Below, in pieces: positions 45,837 through 57,286 of a DNA stretch of 64,000 nucleotides. The stretch spans positions 6,572,001 through 6,636,000 of the forward strand of contig NC_135008.1 in the NCBI RefSeq assembly GCF_051020985.1, in the 5' to 3' direction. Both the position numbers and the translations under genes were made by a program. This DNA is from Nomia melanderi (lineage: Eukaryota; Arthropoda; Insecta; Hymenoptera; Halictidae). Below the pieces are notes generated by a model that saw only the letters and a list, made by a program, of their open reading frames with translations, did no database searches and was not told where the DNA came from. Every line of letters begins with the position of its first letter. Position 1 is the stretch's first letter.

Positions 45837-48800
45837 TGTTACTGGTGGCGCTGGCACGATGATGGGGGTAAGAGCATTCGACTCCGATGGGCACCTCTTA
45901 TCGATGCGACCGAGGATTACGCGCTGCGCGTAATGTGTCTCTCCTCCCGGCACGCCGGACCGGAGAGTGGGAGCGCGCGTGTGTGCCACCGTGGTAGGAA
46001 TTCGACGATCGGAAAGATCGAACGGGGATTCTCGCCGCGTGAAAGACGACCACGACGGCCGCTACTTCCTCCGGCCTTTCGACGGACTTTTTCCGTCGAT
46101 CTGCACCGAACCGAACCGATCCGCGGATCCACGTTCATCGTCCACTGCCTCGTCTTCGCTCCCTGACAGAATCGTTTCGTGTCACCGCGAATTAACCAGT
46201 TCCCTTCGGACGATCTCTCTCTTTCTCGCGAGCGATCGCGATCTCCCGATAAAAGTTCCGAAGAAAATCTCCGAACGTGTTTTATACTCCGGCAATCGTG
46301 CCGCCGCTGTGTAACTGGGAAATGTAATACGCTCGTCGTCGAATAAGTGCTGCAAAATTCGAATGGCCGGAGACGGTTTAAGTGGTCGATTAGATTTCAA
46401 GTGGTTGAACGTATTTTCGGTTATCGCTTCGACCGAGGTGGCTTTTTTTTTTACTTGAAATTCAAGTGAATCTTTATTTTCATTCGCATGTTTTCTTCTT
46501 CGTAGTTATCGAAGATACTTCGTTTGAACAATGACTCGTTCGATGGTTTGTTTTCTAGGGTTGTATCTTGAGGGTTAATCGAGGGATTACTGTAATTCCT
46601 TTATACCCGTCTCACCGGACCCGGTTTATTGCACGTACGTGACTAGCCATCTTTGAAGGAAATTTGGACTTTTCGACTACTTAGTCATTTGAACTTTCTC
46701 TCGGAATGGCCTGTTAGTTAGTTTAACCCAGGTATTTCGAGGGACACGGTTATTGTTAGCGTTTGGTCGTGAGCGAGTTTACCGCGTCTGAAGGGAATCC
46801 CTGTGTTTGCCACTTCGCAAACTCTGAACCTCGCCCCCGCTACCAAGAAGGGCACTTTCGAGTGAAACAGCGATGGGTATACGAACTCGATTATATGAAT
46901 TTAGAAACGATACCATCGACTTGAAAAGCTGAAGGGTTGCGTTGTTTACTCGTGACTTATCTTCAGGTAAAACGGAAGATAACCTTTGATGACGAATTTC
47001 GGTAAATTGCAAACAGTTGACTGAGCCTGGAAGAGAGACCTCGCTGTCAATATTCTAAACTCTATCCCCTACTTCTCGTCTTTCTCATCGTCGTGAAATG
47101 AACTTTTTCGGTAATATCTAAGAAAAGCTTCGGTGTCTTTGGAACAATAGCAAAAGACGTTGAGCGATAGAGAATTTGGTTGATCTCGAGCATTTTGGTA
47201 GTTCTCCAGCATTAACCCAGACCCGAAGAACGCTTTTGCAAACATGGTCCGCCTCGAGCCATTCGTCTTGAATTCTGATCAATGGTAAGTAAAATGAGGA
47301 ACGGAAAATGTTGGCAACAACGAGGAAAAGGTGAGCGAAGGGAACAGGGTGAGCAAAGCGGGCGACTTTCCTGGTGCGATTGGAAATATCTTTAGACTCG
47401 AGGCGAAAGGAAAATTTTCTTTGCTCGAGGAAAGGTGTTCTCGAAATTGGAAACCTAACCGACAGCATAGCAAAGAAACACTTTGACACGTTACGTAAAC
47501 ATGTTCCGCGTAGGTGTTCCGTTGCGTCCAATTTGAGGAAAATACTGCGGAAAGCGCGCAACAGGTTCGACGACCGAAATCACGTGTACCCGCGAGCGTA
47601 TCGAGCAAAACAATTTCTATGAAAAAGAGTCAATGTTCCTCTGGTAAACCGTGACGGTCGAATATGCGCGCGTGTGAGTACGTGGATTTACGTACGAACG
47701 GAAACTCGATGAGACTGACGCGCGAAAACCGAGAGATTAAAGAACGCGGTAAATTTCCTTCTGCCGTGCAACGAGTCGCAGAGGACATTGTCCTGAAATT
47801 AACTCGATCCGCATAAAGATAATCTCCTAGAATAACTTAAACAATGAGTCGCGCGCCTTCCAAGAATCGCGTATTGCGACTGTCCGATCGTCTGTTCCGG
47901 CGGCCGCCGATTTTCCTTCGATTTTCATGCCGCACCGCACGAGGAAACACAATTTTCCCCGGGGATTATGCACACGTAAATATTTCACAATACGATAATA
48001 CAAGCGAAACAGTGTCAGAATTGATATACGCCACATTAAAGCGGGAAGAGTTTCTTGCAACGCGTATGTATTAACCTTCGAAAAGGTTTCGAAGCTTGTT
48101 ATATAATGTTTCGTTGCTTTAAAGCAGATTGGAGTGGCTGCGAATTCGTCATGGGAATTAACACAGGAAACGTGTGATTTTTTTGTACGCGGCACGTACT
48201 CGAAAAATGGCCGAGCGAACGAGCAAGTCAAAGAGCGAGGACCATTGAGCGTAATCGATAATAGTTCATTGATCCCGCAATAGCAATGTATTTTTCAGGG
48301 TTATCCTTATCTCGCGAATGTGTCACGCTGACGAAAAGAAAAGAGCGATCGATCACGATATCGGGAGCCGACAACGTCGCTCGCGATTTCCTGATAATAC
48401 CAATCATGGCACGTCTCTGAAAATTAAGGCAGATCAGAGATCAGAGGGAGAGCACGACCGATAAACGCTTTTTTCGCGCGATGATTCTGATAATCGATAC
48501 AAGGAAATTGCGGCGCGGTCATTAGACTGAAAATTCTGACGCGTAATACGAGTTTAATATTGAACAACGATGTACGAGTTGCGGAAAATTCTGCGAAATT
48601 GTTGGCCAACCTCTTATAAATGTCAAATCCATGAGCGAACGGACGTTTTCGAAACGGCCAGCCGTGATTGGGAATATAATTGATCGGTTATTCTATTATA
48701 CGCGAATCGTTGTACTGGAAATGATTTAAATAAATAAGATTTATAATATAGAAACGAACACTCGAACAGAATTTTCATTGAGTACCGGGCCGAGTCTCGG

Positions 48801-50699
48801 GCTACCGGATTATTTTCACACGTCAAAATTTCTCGTGGCGGTCGTGGTACCTACCTCATTAATGATACAGATTTCTGGCTATCTCGATGAGAAAGTTGAA
48901 AACGGGTCGATCTTTCGACGGTGAAGGCACATTAACTTCGGTAACACATGGTGGCGGGGATCGGTTTTATAATCGGGCAACGAAAGAAGTCAATGCTCTT
49001 TCGATGCAGAATTCCAGCTTCCTCTTTGACTTTTATATCAATTTACAAATAATCGCTCGTCATATTCAGATATTTTTATGTCGGATTACATTTCGCCGAA
49101 ATACTCTTTCATTTCGTTCTCGACAAATGAATTTTTTTTTTCTTTATTCGATATTATCTGTGTTCTTCTTCTTCTTCTTCAATAAAAAGTGGCTGTACGG
49201 TCGTTTTCTTTTTTTGGTGTTAACATGAATGGAGGTCATTGCCTTCAAATTATTGTTGTGCTTTAAATCGTTAGGCGGCTGATTCTCCTATTACGCGAAT
49301 ACCTATTAGAATCCAATCGAAGATGAATAATATCTATTACCTTGTAACAAGCTACCTCTAAGTGGTATAGTTAACATTGAAGTATTGTTAACTTAATACT
49401 TTAAGCAATAAATCCAATGAATCGTCGTTCTGATTTATTCCTTTCTTTGTTGCCTAATGAAACGAGTCAAGACTAACCCAGAAATGTTTCTCGGTTCTAC
49501 TTTGTAGTTCGATCAAAGAACTCTTTCTCTATGATGTATACAGGGTGTTCCAAAATTACAAATACAAGCTTAAATAGCTGAAAAATAAAAAAAAAGGGAA
49601 TGCGTGTAGCGTACGTACTATTGAACACTGGAATATTTGCAACATGATGTATTTATTACTGGGAAATCAAAAGGAATTTATATATTTTTAAAATATCAAT
49701 CACGTCTATATTTTTCGAAGTCATTCAACTTTGTAGCCTGACTGAGGAATTCATCTTCTATATTACATACCGGGTGTCTTGGAGTTGTAGGAAGAAATTT
49801 AAGGAGTCGGTGAAAAATATTTTCACCGACCGTTGAAAATTACTTTACATTTGAACAATTGAAAGCGATCATATGAGTTTTAGGTATAGCTATTATAGAT
49901 TTATGTGTAGCTATCACATAGCTAATATAAATGAAAAAATCTGCACTTTTAAATTTAATATGGTTCGCATTTATAAAATAAATGTTCTTTTAGCAATTGG
50001 CGCCTACATACTACCGGGTTCTATGTGTGCTACATCGATTGCCATTCTACAGGGGTTCCCTGATTTGCAATTTCAATGTACAGAGAAAAATTTATCTGAT
50101 CCATATAAAATTTGGATACTGAATGAAATCACGGAATCGTTTATTAACAACGAGAATATAATTCATTTATGAATTGTGCATAATTATATTTGATGATAAT
50201 GAATGCGTTTTATTGATTTCTTGCAAATACTTATCAGAAGACATTATTAGTATTAGAATTGAGTATTTGTAAAAGTTTAATTCATTACCCGTTTTTTTTT
50301 TATTTGTATTTTACACAACAGTAATCCTTGTATGTAGTGCAGTTATATTATTTATGAGTAACAGTAAGATTACGCTTATAACATTGTATTAAAAAATATT
50401 TAATGTGTTTCTATACAAGCATTGATCAAGGATGCAAAATATTTGCTATGATTTATACAAAATTATCCCTGATACATTTTTAAAAGGGAATGCACAATAA
50501 ATCTTATACTATTTGTAACATATAAATGCTGACAATGTACATAAAAAGAGAAATATAGCCTAAAGCTCTTTAAGAACAAAACTTCATTTCTTTACAGAAA
50601 ATTCTTCTATAAATTATATAATATGTTATTTTAGCAATAAAATCATCATTAAATATAAGTGCAATTTAAATCTCTTTAAGATTGTTACAAACTTTTTTA
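45837..50699. other. Interval upstream of the NRF-6-like gene, with composition change
   Basis: No supportable exon. Sequence is CpG-rich to about 48.8 kb and then turns strongly AT-rich. Two GGGTGT motifs in a possible decayed repeat occur at about 49551 and 49772. A 99-codon ORF at 49873-50172 has one hydrophobic stretch but no recognisable family. Confidence 0.5.
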
Positions 50700-51434
50700 T
50701 TAATTGGATCCCCATCCTATTTTAGTTAAAATTTCTGAAGCATCCTCAGCTACCTTTTCTGGTGTTTGCATACTATTTACTTTATACATTGAGTTTTGCT
50801 TTTCAAAGTATTCAACTATTGGCAATGTATTTGTAATATACGTTTCATGTCTTTTCAGCAAAACATCTTCATTATCATCCGTTCGTCCACTTCCTGCAGC
50901 ACCACGTTTCAAACATCGTTGTGTGCACACTTCCTTACTGCATTCGCAGAATAATACTCCTTTTACTATACATTTATCGGTCATTTCCTATTAATAAAAA
51001 AACATTAAAATGAATAGAAACATATTCATTACTACTATCATTTATTATCAGAGTTAAACTATCCATTTCCATACCTTGTTCCATCCATCAAGATTATCTT
51101 GATTTCGTGGAAAACCATCAATCAGGAATCTTTTGTGTGGACTGGCAGAATTTTCCATGGCCCGGTCCAAAAGGCTACAAGTAATCGCAACAGGCACAAT
51201 CGTTCCATTTTTAATATGATTCTCAATTAGTTCACCATATTCTGATTCTGGTTTCATACGTTCTTCTCTCAATAAGTCACCGGCCGACAAATGAACATAA
51301 CCATATTTTTCCATAATACACCGACCTAAAGTACCTTTACCAGCGCCAGGACCTCCCAAAATAAATAGAACCTCGAATTTTTGGATTGCAGACATCCTGA
51401 ATAATCGCAGTCCAGCTGTAAACACGTTGAACAT
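50700..51434 (-). CDS. UMP-CMP kinase (adenylate kinase family)
   Basis: Two exons, 51075-51434 and 50700-50987, join in phase (AAC AAG/GTATGG to TAATAG/GAA) to give 215 residues. Visible motifs: P-loop GGPGAGKGT (27-35), NMP-binding LSAGDLLREE, NGTIVPV, RFLIDGFPRNQDNLDGWNK, and LID region CLKRGAAGSGRTDDN. The GFPRNQDNLDGW and KRGAAGSGRTDDN signatures point to UMP-CMP kinase rather than AMP kinase. It phosphorylates UMP, CMP and dCMP with ATP in pyrimidine nucleotide synthesis. The first ATG (51434) gives a 13-residue Arg/Phe/Leu leader before a second in-frame ATG (51395, MSAIQKFEVLF), so alternative starts may give two forms. The residue after the P-loop Thr is Leu (GKGTL), where I expect Gln. 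The gene is head-to-head with COQ2 across about 1.25 kb. Confidence 0.93.
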
Positions 51435-52689
51435 TAAAATATAACTTTACCGCATTGAGCTTTAATTACACAACTAAATCAGATAGCTTTTCTTCGAAGC
51501 TTTATGGCGCTACCTTTTACTTATCTACTCAACAGAAAGTTTCGTAATATTTAAATTTCAATTTGACTTCATAAGTTTACGTATACACTAAAGCTTGAAA
51601 TGATATTCTAAAATTAATAGATTAATGATAAATAAAATAAAATCATACCACACAAAATAGGACAATTCTGTTTCTACGAACTGCAACGATGCATAAGCCA
51701 CAAAAGTCTTAATATGAAGTCGATGTTTATTGAAAATTGTTGTAGATAAGAGATAATCTATAAGTATTTATTTAGATACAGTATTTCACTTATATTCCAT
51801 TTACAGCACCACACCCTATAAATTATCAGCAAATGTATTAACATCCACGTACTATTTTGAAAATATTACTGTAAAAGAGCTGTATTAAATTATAGCACTT
51901 TGTTTAAAGAAAAGAGCCGACTAAAATCGAATACTTCAATATTTTCTAGCGAGAAACACGTTTTTATGGTTTATGATTTTGTGCTTTAATTGATTTATTG
52001 CTTATGAAATTGTTTATGAATTTAATTTAATACTCTTGACAAGTAAACTGTCTTTTAGTAGGTACCTACATGTATTTGTATAAGTACAAACGTAACTGTT
52101 TGAATGCCTACACTTGAAAATCTTTTTATTTAATTTAAATTCATATACTCTAATCTACGTATTGAATATTTTCTACATGATGCAAAATTCTCTACGTAAG
52201 AAATAAATCCATTATATGTTTTAAAGTACTTTATTATTGCTTATTGAAATTTTTCCTTACTTACTTATTTAAATTAGTAAAATAATATCGACGTATTCAA
52301 ATTTGTATAAATTTCAGCAAAACTTTAAGATTTTAAGTACTTTCTTGACACGTCCATATGTAAAACTATCACTGTACAAAAACGTAAGTAATAATGCGCA
52401 TATTAGAATATTATACAACGAGTAAGTACCTATATAAGCATGTAGTTCTTCCATAGAGCATGACTATTTAACCTTGCGCTGCAGTTTACTGAATTAATTA
52501 TGTAATATGACAAAGTGCCGGTATGCGTCTTATTGTAATGACTTGTAATTTGTGAATAAAAACGTAATAAATACAAGTGTTATATCACGTATGATCAATT
52601 GTGTGTAGAACAAAATAAATTACTCTAAATTAAAGTTGAGGTTAAGCTAAATTCATAATATTTATTTATAATAGTTAGAAGACGGAACA
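51435..52689. other. Divergent intergenic region between UMP-CMP kinase and COQ2
   Basis: About 1.25 kb of AT-rich DNA with no ORF of note and no TTAA-type element recognised. It presumably contains both promoters; no clear TATA/Inr pair stands out in so AT-rich a background. Confidence 0.5.
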
Positions 52690-54459
52690 ATGATAATAAT
52701 GAAGAGATGTCAACAATTTATTGCATCTGGAAAACTATTAGTATCCTGCTTACAATCTAGTCAAGGATTACACGTGGTTAATCAATTACATCCATGGACT
52801 ACAATTCATACTTCGTCGTTCATTCATGATAAATATAAAAGAAACTATATATCAACGGAAAATCTGTCGAAGCCTGCTGAAGTTTCATTAAAGCCAAACG
52901 ATGAGGTAGTACATTCTTTAACATCAAACGTGCAATCAAAGCAAAATGTAACATTTGCTGTGAAACTAGTTAATAATAGTCCATCTAAAATCCGACCATA
53001 TTTAAAACTATTGAGGATGGACAAACCAATAGGTGAGATAACATAGCCGAAATTATACAATTTATTGTAGGTAACTATGCCATGTACTTTTCATAACGTT
53101 CATATACGAGTAATGTTAGTTATTAAAGGCTTATATATGTAGGATCATGGTTATTGTTTTGGCCTTGTGGTTGGAGCATAGCCTTAGCAGCACCAGCAGG
53201 TTGTTTACCAGATTTTCAACTTTTATCCCTTTTCGGAATTGGTGCATTTATCATGCGTGGAGCAGGATGTATAATAAATGATATGTGGGATCAAGATATT
53301 GACAGCATGGTAATATCAAGTTTACAAATATTCAAGATTCAATATTATAAAGACTTTTCAATGTCAGGTAGCGAGAACAAAAGATAGACCATTGGTTACT
53401 GGAGAAATTTCACCTCTTCAATCATTTGCTTTTCTTGGAAGCCAATTAACTTTAGGATTACTAGTGTTGTTACAACTAAATCTTTATAGTATTATATTGG
53501 GTGCAAGCTCATTAGGTATATTTTCCTAATTTTAGTACGAAACAGTATTTCTCAATTTTTTTAACAAATTAAAGCAAATTCTTTCAATCTAACTGAGTAA
53601 CTTACAAGTTTATAAATAATGAGAATGTATTAATATTTATATTCACTAACCATAACAGTCTTAGAAATTTTTGAATGTCCACCATTTAAAATTCAGAAAT
53701 ACTGTAAAAATAAATATAAAAACATATACATATACATATGTTTTTATAATATATGAAATAAACATCACATTTTTATTACAGTTTTAGTAATGTTATACCC
53801 AGTTATGAAAAGAATAACATTTTGGCCACAATTGATGCTAGGAATGACTTTTAATTGGGGTGCACTTTTGGGCTGGTCTGCAGTGCACGGATCATGTGAT
53901 TGGTCAGTGTGTCTGCCTCTTTACGTTGCTGGAATTTGTTGGACACTTTTATATGATACTATATATGCACATCAGGTAAAGGTTTGCTGTCTATTTTAAA
54001 TAATATCATTTTATTATTTATCGTTGTATTGCAGGATAAAATAGATGATGCTATAATAGGTATAAAATCAACAGCTTTAAAGTTTAAAGATAACACAAAA
54101 ACGTACTTGGCTGGATTCAGTACAGTTATGATAAGTAGTTTAATTACATCAGGTATTGTAACTTCACAGACTTGGCCATATTATACAGCAGTTGGATTAG
54201 TTAGTGCTCATCTTTTGAATCAAGTAAACAATTATTATTATAATTTAGTTCAGTCGTACATAATTATAAGATTTGAATAATGTTAAACATAATATATATT
54301 TATATTTAGGTTTACAGCTTGAATATTGATAATCCAACAGACTGTGCTAAAAAGTTCATCTCCAATCACAGGGTAGGAATGATTTTATTTGCTGGAATTG
54401 TGTTAGGAAATCTAATGAAAGATTCTACTAACAAACCAGATGACAACATCGAACATTAG
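52690..54459 (+). CDS. COQ2: COQ2, mitochondrial 4-hydroxybenzoate polyprenyltransferase
   Basis: Six exons, 52690-53032, 53143-53309, 53368-53515, 53782-53975, 54035-54223 and 54310-54459, all in phase, encode 396 residues. The first roughly 100 residues are a basic, Ser/Thr-rich, poorly conserved leader consistent with mitochondrial import. The UbiA prenyltransferase core starts at RPYLKLLRMDKPIGSWLLFWPCGWSIA. The first Asp-rich motif is NDMWDQDID (160-168), followed by ARTKDRPLVTGEIS. The second is YDTIYAHQDKIDD (277-289). Several hydrophobic helices are visible. It attaches the polyprenyl tail to 4-hydroxybenzoate, an inner-membrane step of ubiquinone synthesis. An ATG four codons downstream of the first gives nearly the same protein. 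The gene converges with ABITRAM about 500 bp downstream. Both catalytic motifs are intact. Confidence 0.96.
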
Positions 54460-54855
54460 GTCTATCAGTTGTAGATGAATTAAATTGAATTATTTTTGAA
54501 AATATATTACACATGAAGGCAACAGTAGCACATTTTAAATTATGCAAGATAAATTGTGTAAGTAACTGGCTGGTTCTAGTACACTTGCATAGAATTTGTT
54601 TTAACAATTCCATACATATAAATGTGCCATGTAACAGCATGAATTCTTAGTTATAATTTATATTATACCATTCTTCAAATTGAAAGTGATACAATTTGAT
54701 ATTGACACAAATGTTGACATTAAAATGGTCTATGTTTAAAAAAACAACATAACTTAAAATTTACACCAAAGATTACACCATTAATCAATATTAATAATAA
54801 TTATAATTAAAACTACTGTTACAAAATAGTTGTTGTAACTGCAGGAAACATACAA

Positions 54856-54861
54856 AATAAA
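54856..54861 (+). terminator. Possible poly(A) signal of COQ2
   Basis: AATAAA about 400 bp after the COQ2 stop, in the short convergent gap before ABITRAM. In such AT-rich DNA the hexamer is common by chance, so this is tentative. Confidence 0.3.
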
Positions 54862-54911
54862 TTGCTTTTCTGTATTTAAATACTCATTTTTGTTTGAAAA
54901 GTAAATATATG

Positions 54912-54917
54912 TTTATT
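54912..54917 (-). terminator. Possible poly(A) signal of ABITRAM
   Basis: AATAAA on the minus strand about 45 bp after the ABITRAM stop codon. It nearly abuts the candidate COQ2 signal at 54856-54861, so the two convergent transcripts may end within 60 bp or overlap. Confidence 0.4.
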
Positions 54918-54961
54918 AAAAACATAAATAAATAGTACAATTGACAGTTTCACACATAAAA

Positions 54962-55849
54962 TCAACTTTTTATTGGTAATGTAATTTGATCCTGTGTGGA
55001 ATTTAATTGCGGATTGTTATTTATTGTTTCTGAATTATTCTTTATTGAAATTTCTAATTGACTTATTGTATTCTTGCGTTCTAGCATTTCCAAGTCATAT
55101 TGTTCTTGAGTTAATAAAGACTTTTTCATTTTATCCAATAGGTTTATATTTGGCAATATTATGGCTAAATAGCCTCCCTTGTGTGGAGGTTCTAATAAAA
55201 GTTTTGGATTTTGTAATAATGTTTCATTCACTTCTACCAATTTTCCAATTATGCAACACTTTATGGTGTAAGTTTTACCATTCGAAGAAGATATAATACA
55301 AATATTAGAGTTTGCTTGTAAAGGTTGGGCTCCATGTTTGCTCTTACCTGAAACCTTATTCAGAACTCTATCCAATTTTTCACTGACTTTGAAATTAACT
55401 TTTGTTATTTCTTTATTACCTTGTAAAACTGTATGACTTGGAGCTAAAGTGAGCATGCAAATACGATTACTGTGCATTAGAATGCAAATGTCATCATTAG
55501 GACTTTGTACATTTAATTTATAATAAGCAGTAAAATATCTCTCTGTGATTGTTGGAAATAAACCACTATAATGTACTTCATCTAACATGTCTGCAACATT
55601 ATCATTTGGTGGAAATGAAAATAAATGATCATCGTCATCATCATCATCCTTTGGTAATGAATTTTCTTCTTCACCTTCATCATCAGTTAATTCTATGTTT
55701 TCTTGACATTCAGAATTCTTCTTTATGTTATTTTCATTATGAAAACTATCCATTTTTCTTAACTTTTCATTGTCATTAGAAATATCCTTGTCCAAATTAA
55801 CAGATTTAATTTTTTTTGGTATTGGTTCATTATCTATCTCGGCACTCAT
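54962..55849 (-). CDS. ABITRAM (Simiate/FAM206A) family protein
   Basis: A single uninterrupted frame of 295 residues. The N-terminal roughly 85 residues are charged and low-complexity, ending in an acidic run (TDDEGEEENSLPKDDDDDDD). The conserved domain runs from about 100 to 260: FPTITERYFTAYYKLN, ICILMHSNRICMLTLAPSH, LDRVLNKVSGKSKHGAQ, GKTYTIKCCIIGKLVEVNE, KGGYLAIILP and LLTQEQYDLEMLERK. The HSNRIC...LAPSH, NKVSGK.K.GAQ and LLTQ.QY blocks match vertebrate ABITRAM, a barrel-fold protein reported to bind actin and modulate transcription. Identification rests on remembered family motifs. The tail after about 265 is polar and probably disordered. It lies between convergent COQ2 and the divergent SLAIN-like gene. 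Confidence 0.85.
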   Translation of the reverse strand: MSAEIDNEPIPKKIKSVNLDKDISNDNEKLRKMDSFHNENNIKKNSECQENIELTDDEGEEENSLPKDDDDDDDHLFSFPPNDNVADMLDEVHYSGLFPTITERYFTAYYKLNVQSPNDDICILMHSNRICMLTLAPSHTVLQGNKEITKVNFKVSEKLDRVLNKVSGKSKHGAQPLQANSNICIISSSNGKTYTIKCCIIGKLVEVNETLLQNPKLLLEPPHKGGYLAIILPNINLLDKMKKSLLTQEQYDLEMLERKNTISQLEISIKNNSETINNNPQLNSTQDQITLPIKS

Positions 55850-57286
55850 TATTAATTATTATAATGAATGAAATAAAAGTTCATGAGACTATAGAGATAT
55901 TTTTTATCTATATATATTTAATAAAAATAAAATGTTTTCTATTGTATACACATCTAACAATAACACATTTTAAAGCAATCAGTTTATATTGAACTTTTAC
56001 TTTCTTCTTTTTAAATATTATGTACTTTTCCTAGCTTTTCGTAAGACAATTGATTTTTTGTTCTATTAATTTTTAGCTAAAATAAAACATTAATTAATAT
56101 GAGAATTATGTTTAAATGTACAAATTAATTTGCATTTTAATCCTTACCTAATAACATGTATAATTTGATATACGTATTTACTACTGTTTTCAGTAAATAA
56201 TCAATGAAACTTACTTGTTTCTTTATGCAAAATATCATTTCTTTTTCTACATTGTTGTAATAGCCCAAGTATTTATGAAATGAATGCTACAGTAACACAC
56301 AATTTTTTAGGTTATGTACATTTTTTACAGAGTACATGTAAAGAAGATATTAATGCATTACCTCATATTGACAATAGTATAATTTGTAGAAAACTTTATT
56401 AAAAGTAAAATTATAAGCTATTAGTGAACTATATTTTCTTATAATATTATGTCTTATATTCGTTATACTATAATAGTGTAACATTAAAAGTACTCAGTTG
56501 TAGTACTTTAAGAATATATTTTTTGTATCATATATAATTGTTTATATAAATAAGTAAATTTGAAACCAGATATTTTTAAAAATAATTTTATGCTATTATG
56601 GAAAAAGTACATATTTTTTCTAAATAATTTATATATACTTATATATACATATATGTATATATACGAATTATTATTGGCTTAGAAGATTAATTTTGTCAAC
56701 TAAATTGTATAGAATACAAACAGAATATTTTTTCATTATCGAACAAATCGTAATAAATTATAAATTAAATTCATATATTTTAAAGGTGAATTTCAAAGAA
56801 TTCGAAATGTTAATTCACAATGTTCCTAGATTTGTAAACGTATCATTGGCTAAATACGTACCCAATATAGATACAAAAAATCAAACAATGAAGCCACACT
56901 AAACCGCGGAAAAGGAAGTGGTTTCTGCAAATGGAAAGTCCAAAAAATAGTTAAACAAAACGTAACGAAAGAAACCTTCTATCAGTATTTCTTTGTACCG
57001 TGGCCTGCTTTGGTTCTTTAGAAAACAACGTGAAAATATCTGAGGAAGTTCCTGCTATTGTATCCGTTGTTATGTTCACCCTACGTTTGGCTAATTTTAA
57101 TACGTATGCTTTTGAACCGCAAACAGTGCTTTGTACACGGAATCCGTTGGAATTTTGTAAATGACTCGGCAAAACGCGACACTATTTTTATATACACACA
57201 ACATCAACCAATCGAGACGGAAAAAGACACTTTAACGGTAAAATATGTGTTCATCCGTACGTTTAACATCGTAATACAATTAAAAA
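55850..57286. other. Divergent intergenic region between ABITRAM and the SLAIN-like gene
   Basis: AT-rich, with a more GC-balanced patch at about 56880-57260 just upstream of the SLAIN-like ATG that probably holds the promoter and 5'UTR. Short open frames at 56693-56902 (+) and 56951-57172 (-) have no ATG start and no recognisable family. Confidence 0.45.

Noticed and set aside
47118..47608. Overlapping minus-strand ORFs of 147 and 109 codons
   Set aside because: Two frames open over the same DNA with no domain and Phe/Leu/Ser-rich composition; no exon boundaries supported.
49873..50172. 99-codon plus-strand ORF
   Set aside because: No similarity recognised, AT-rich context where such frames arise by chance, and no splice or promoter support.
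56951..57172. Minus-strand 73-codon frame just upstream of the SLAIN-like gene
   Set aside because: No ATG after the preceding in-frame stop, no convincing splice site, and no family recognised.
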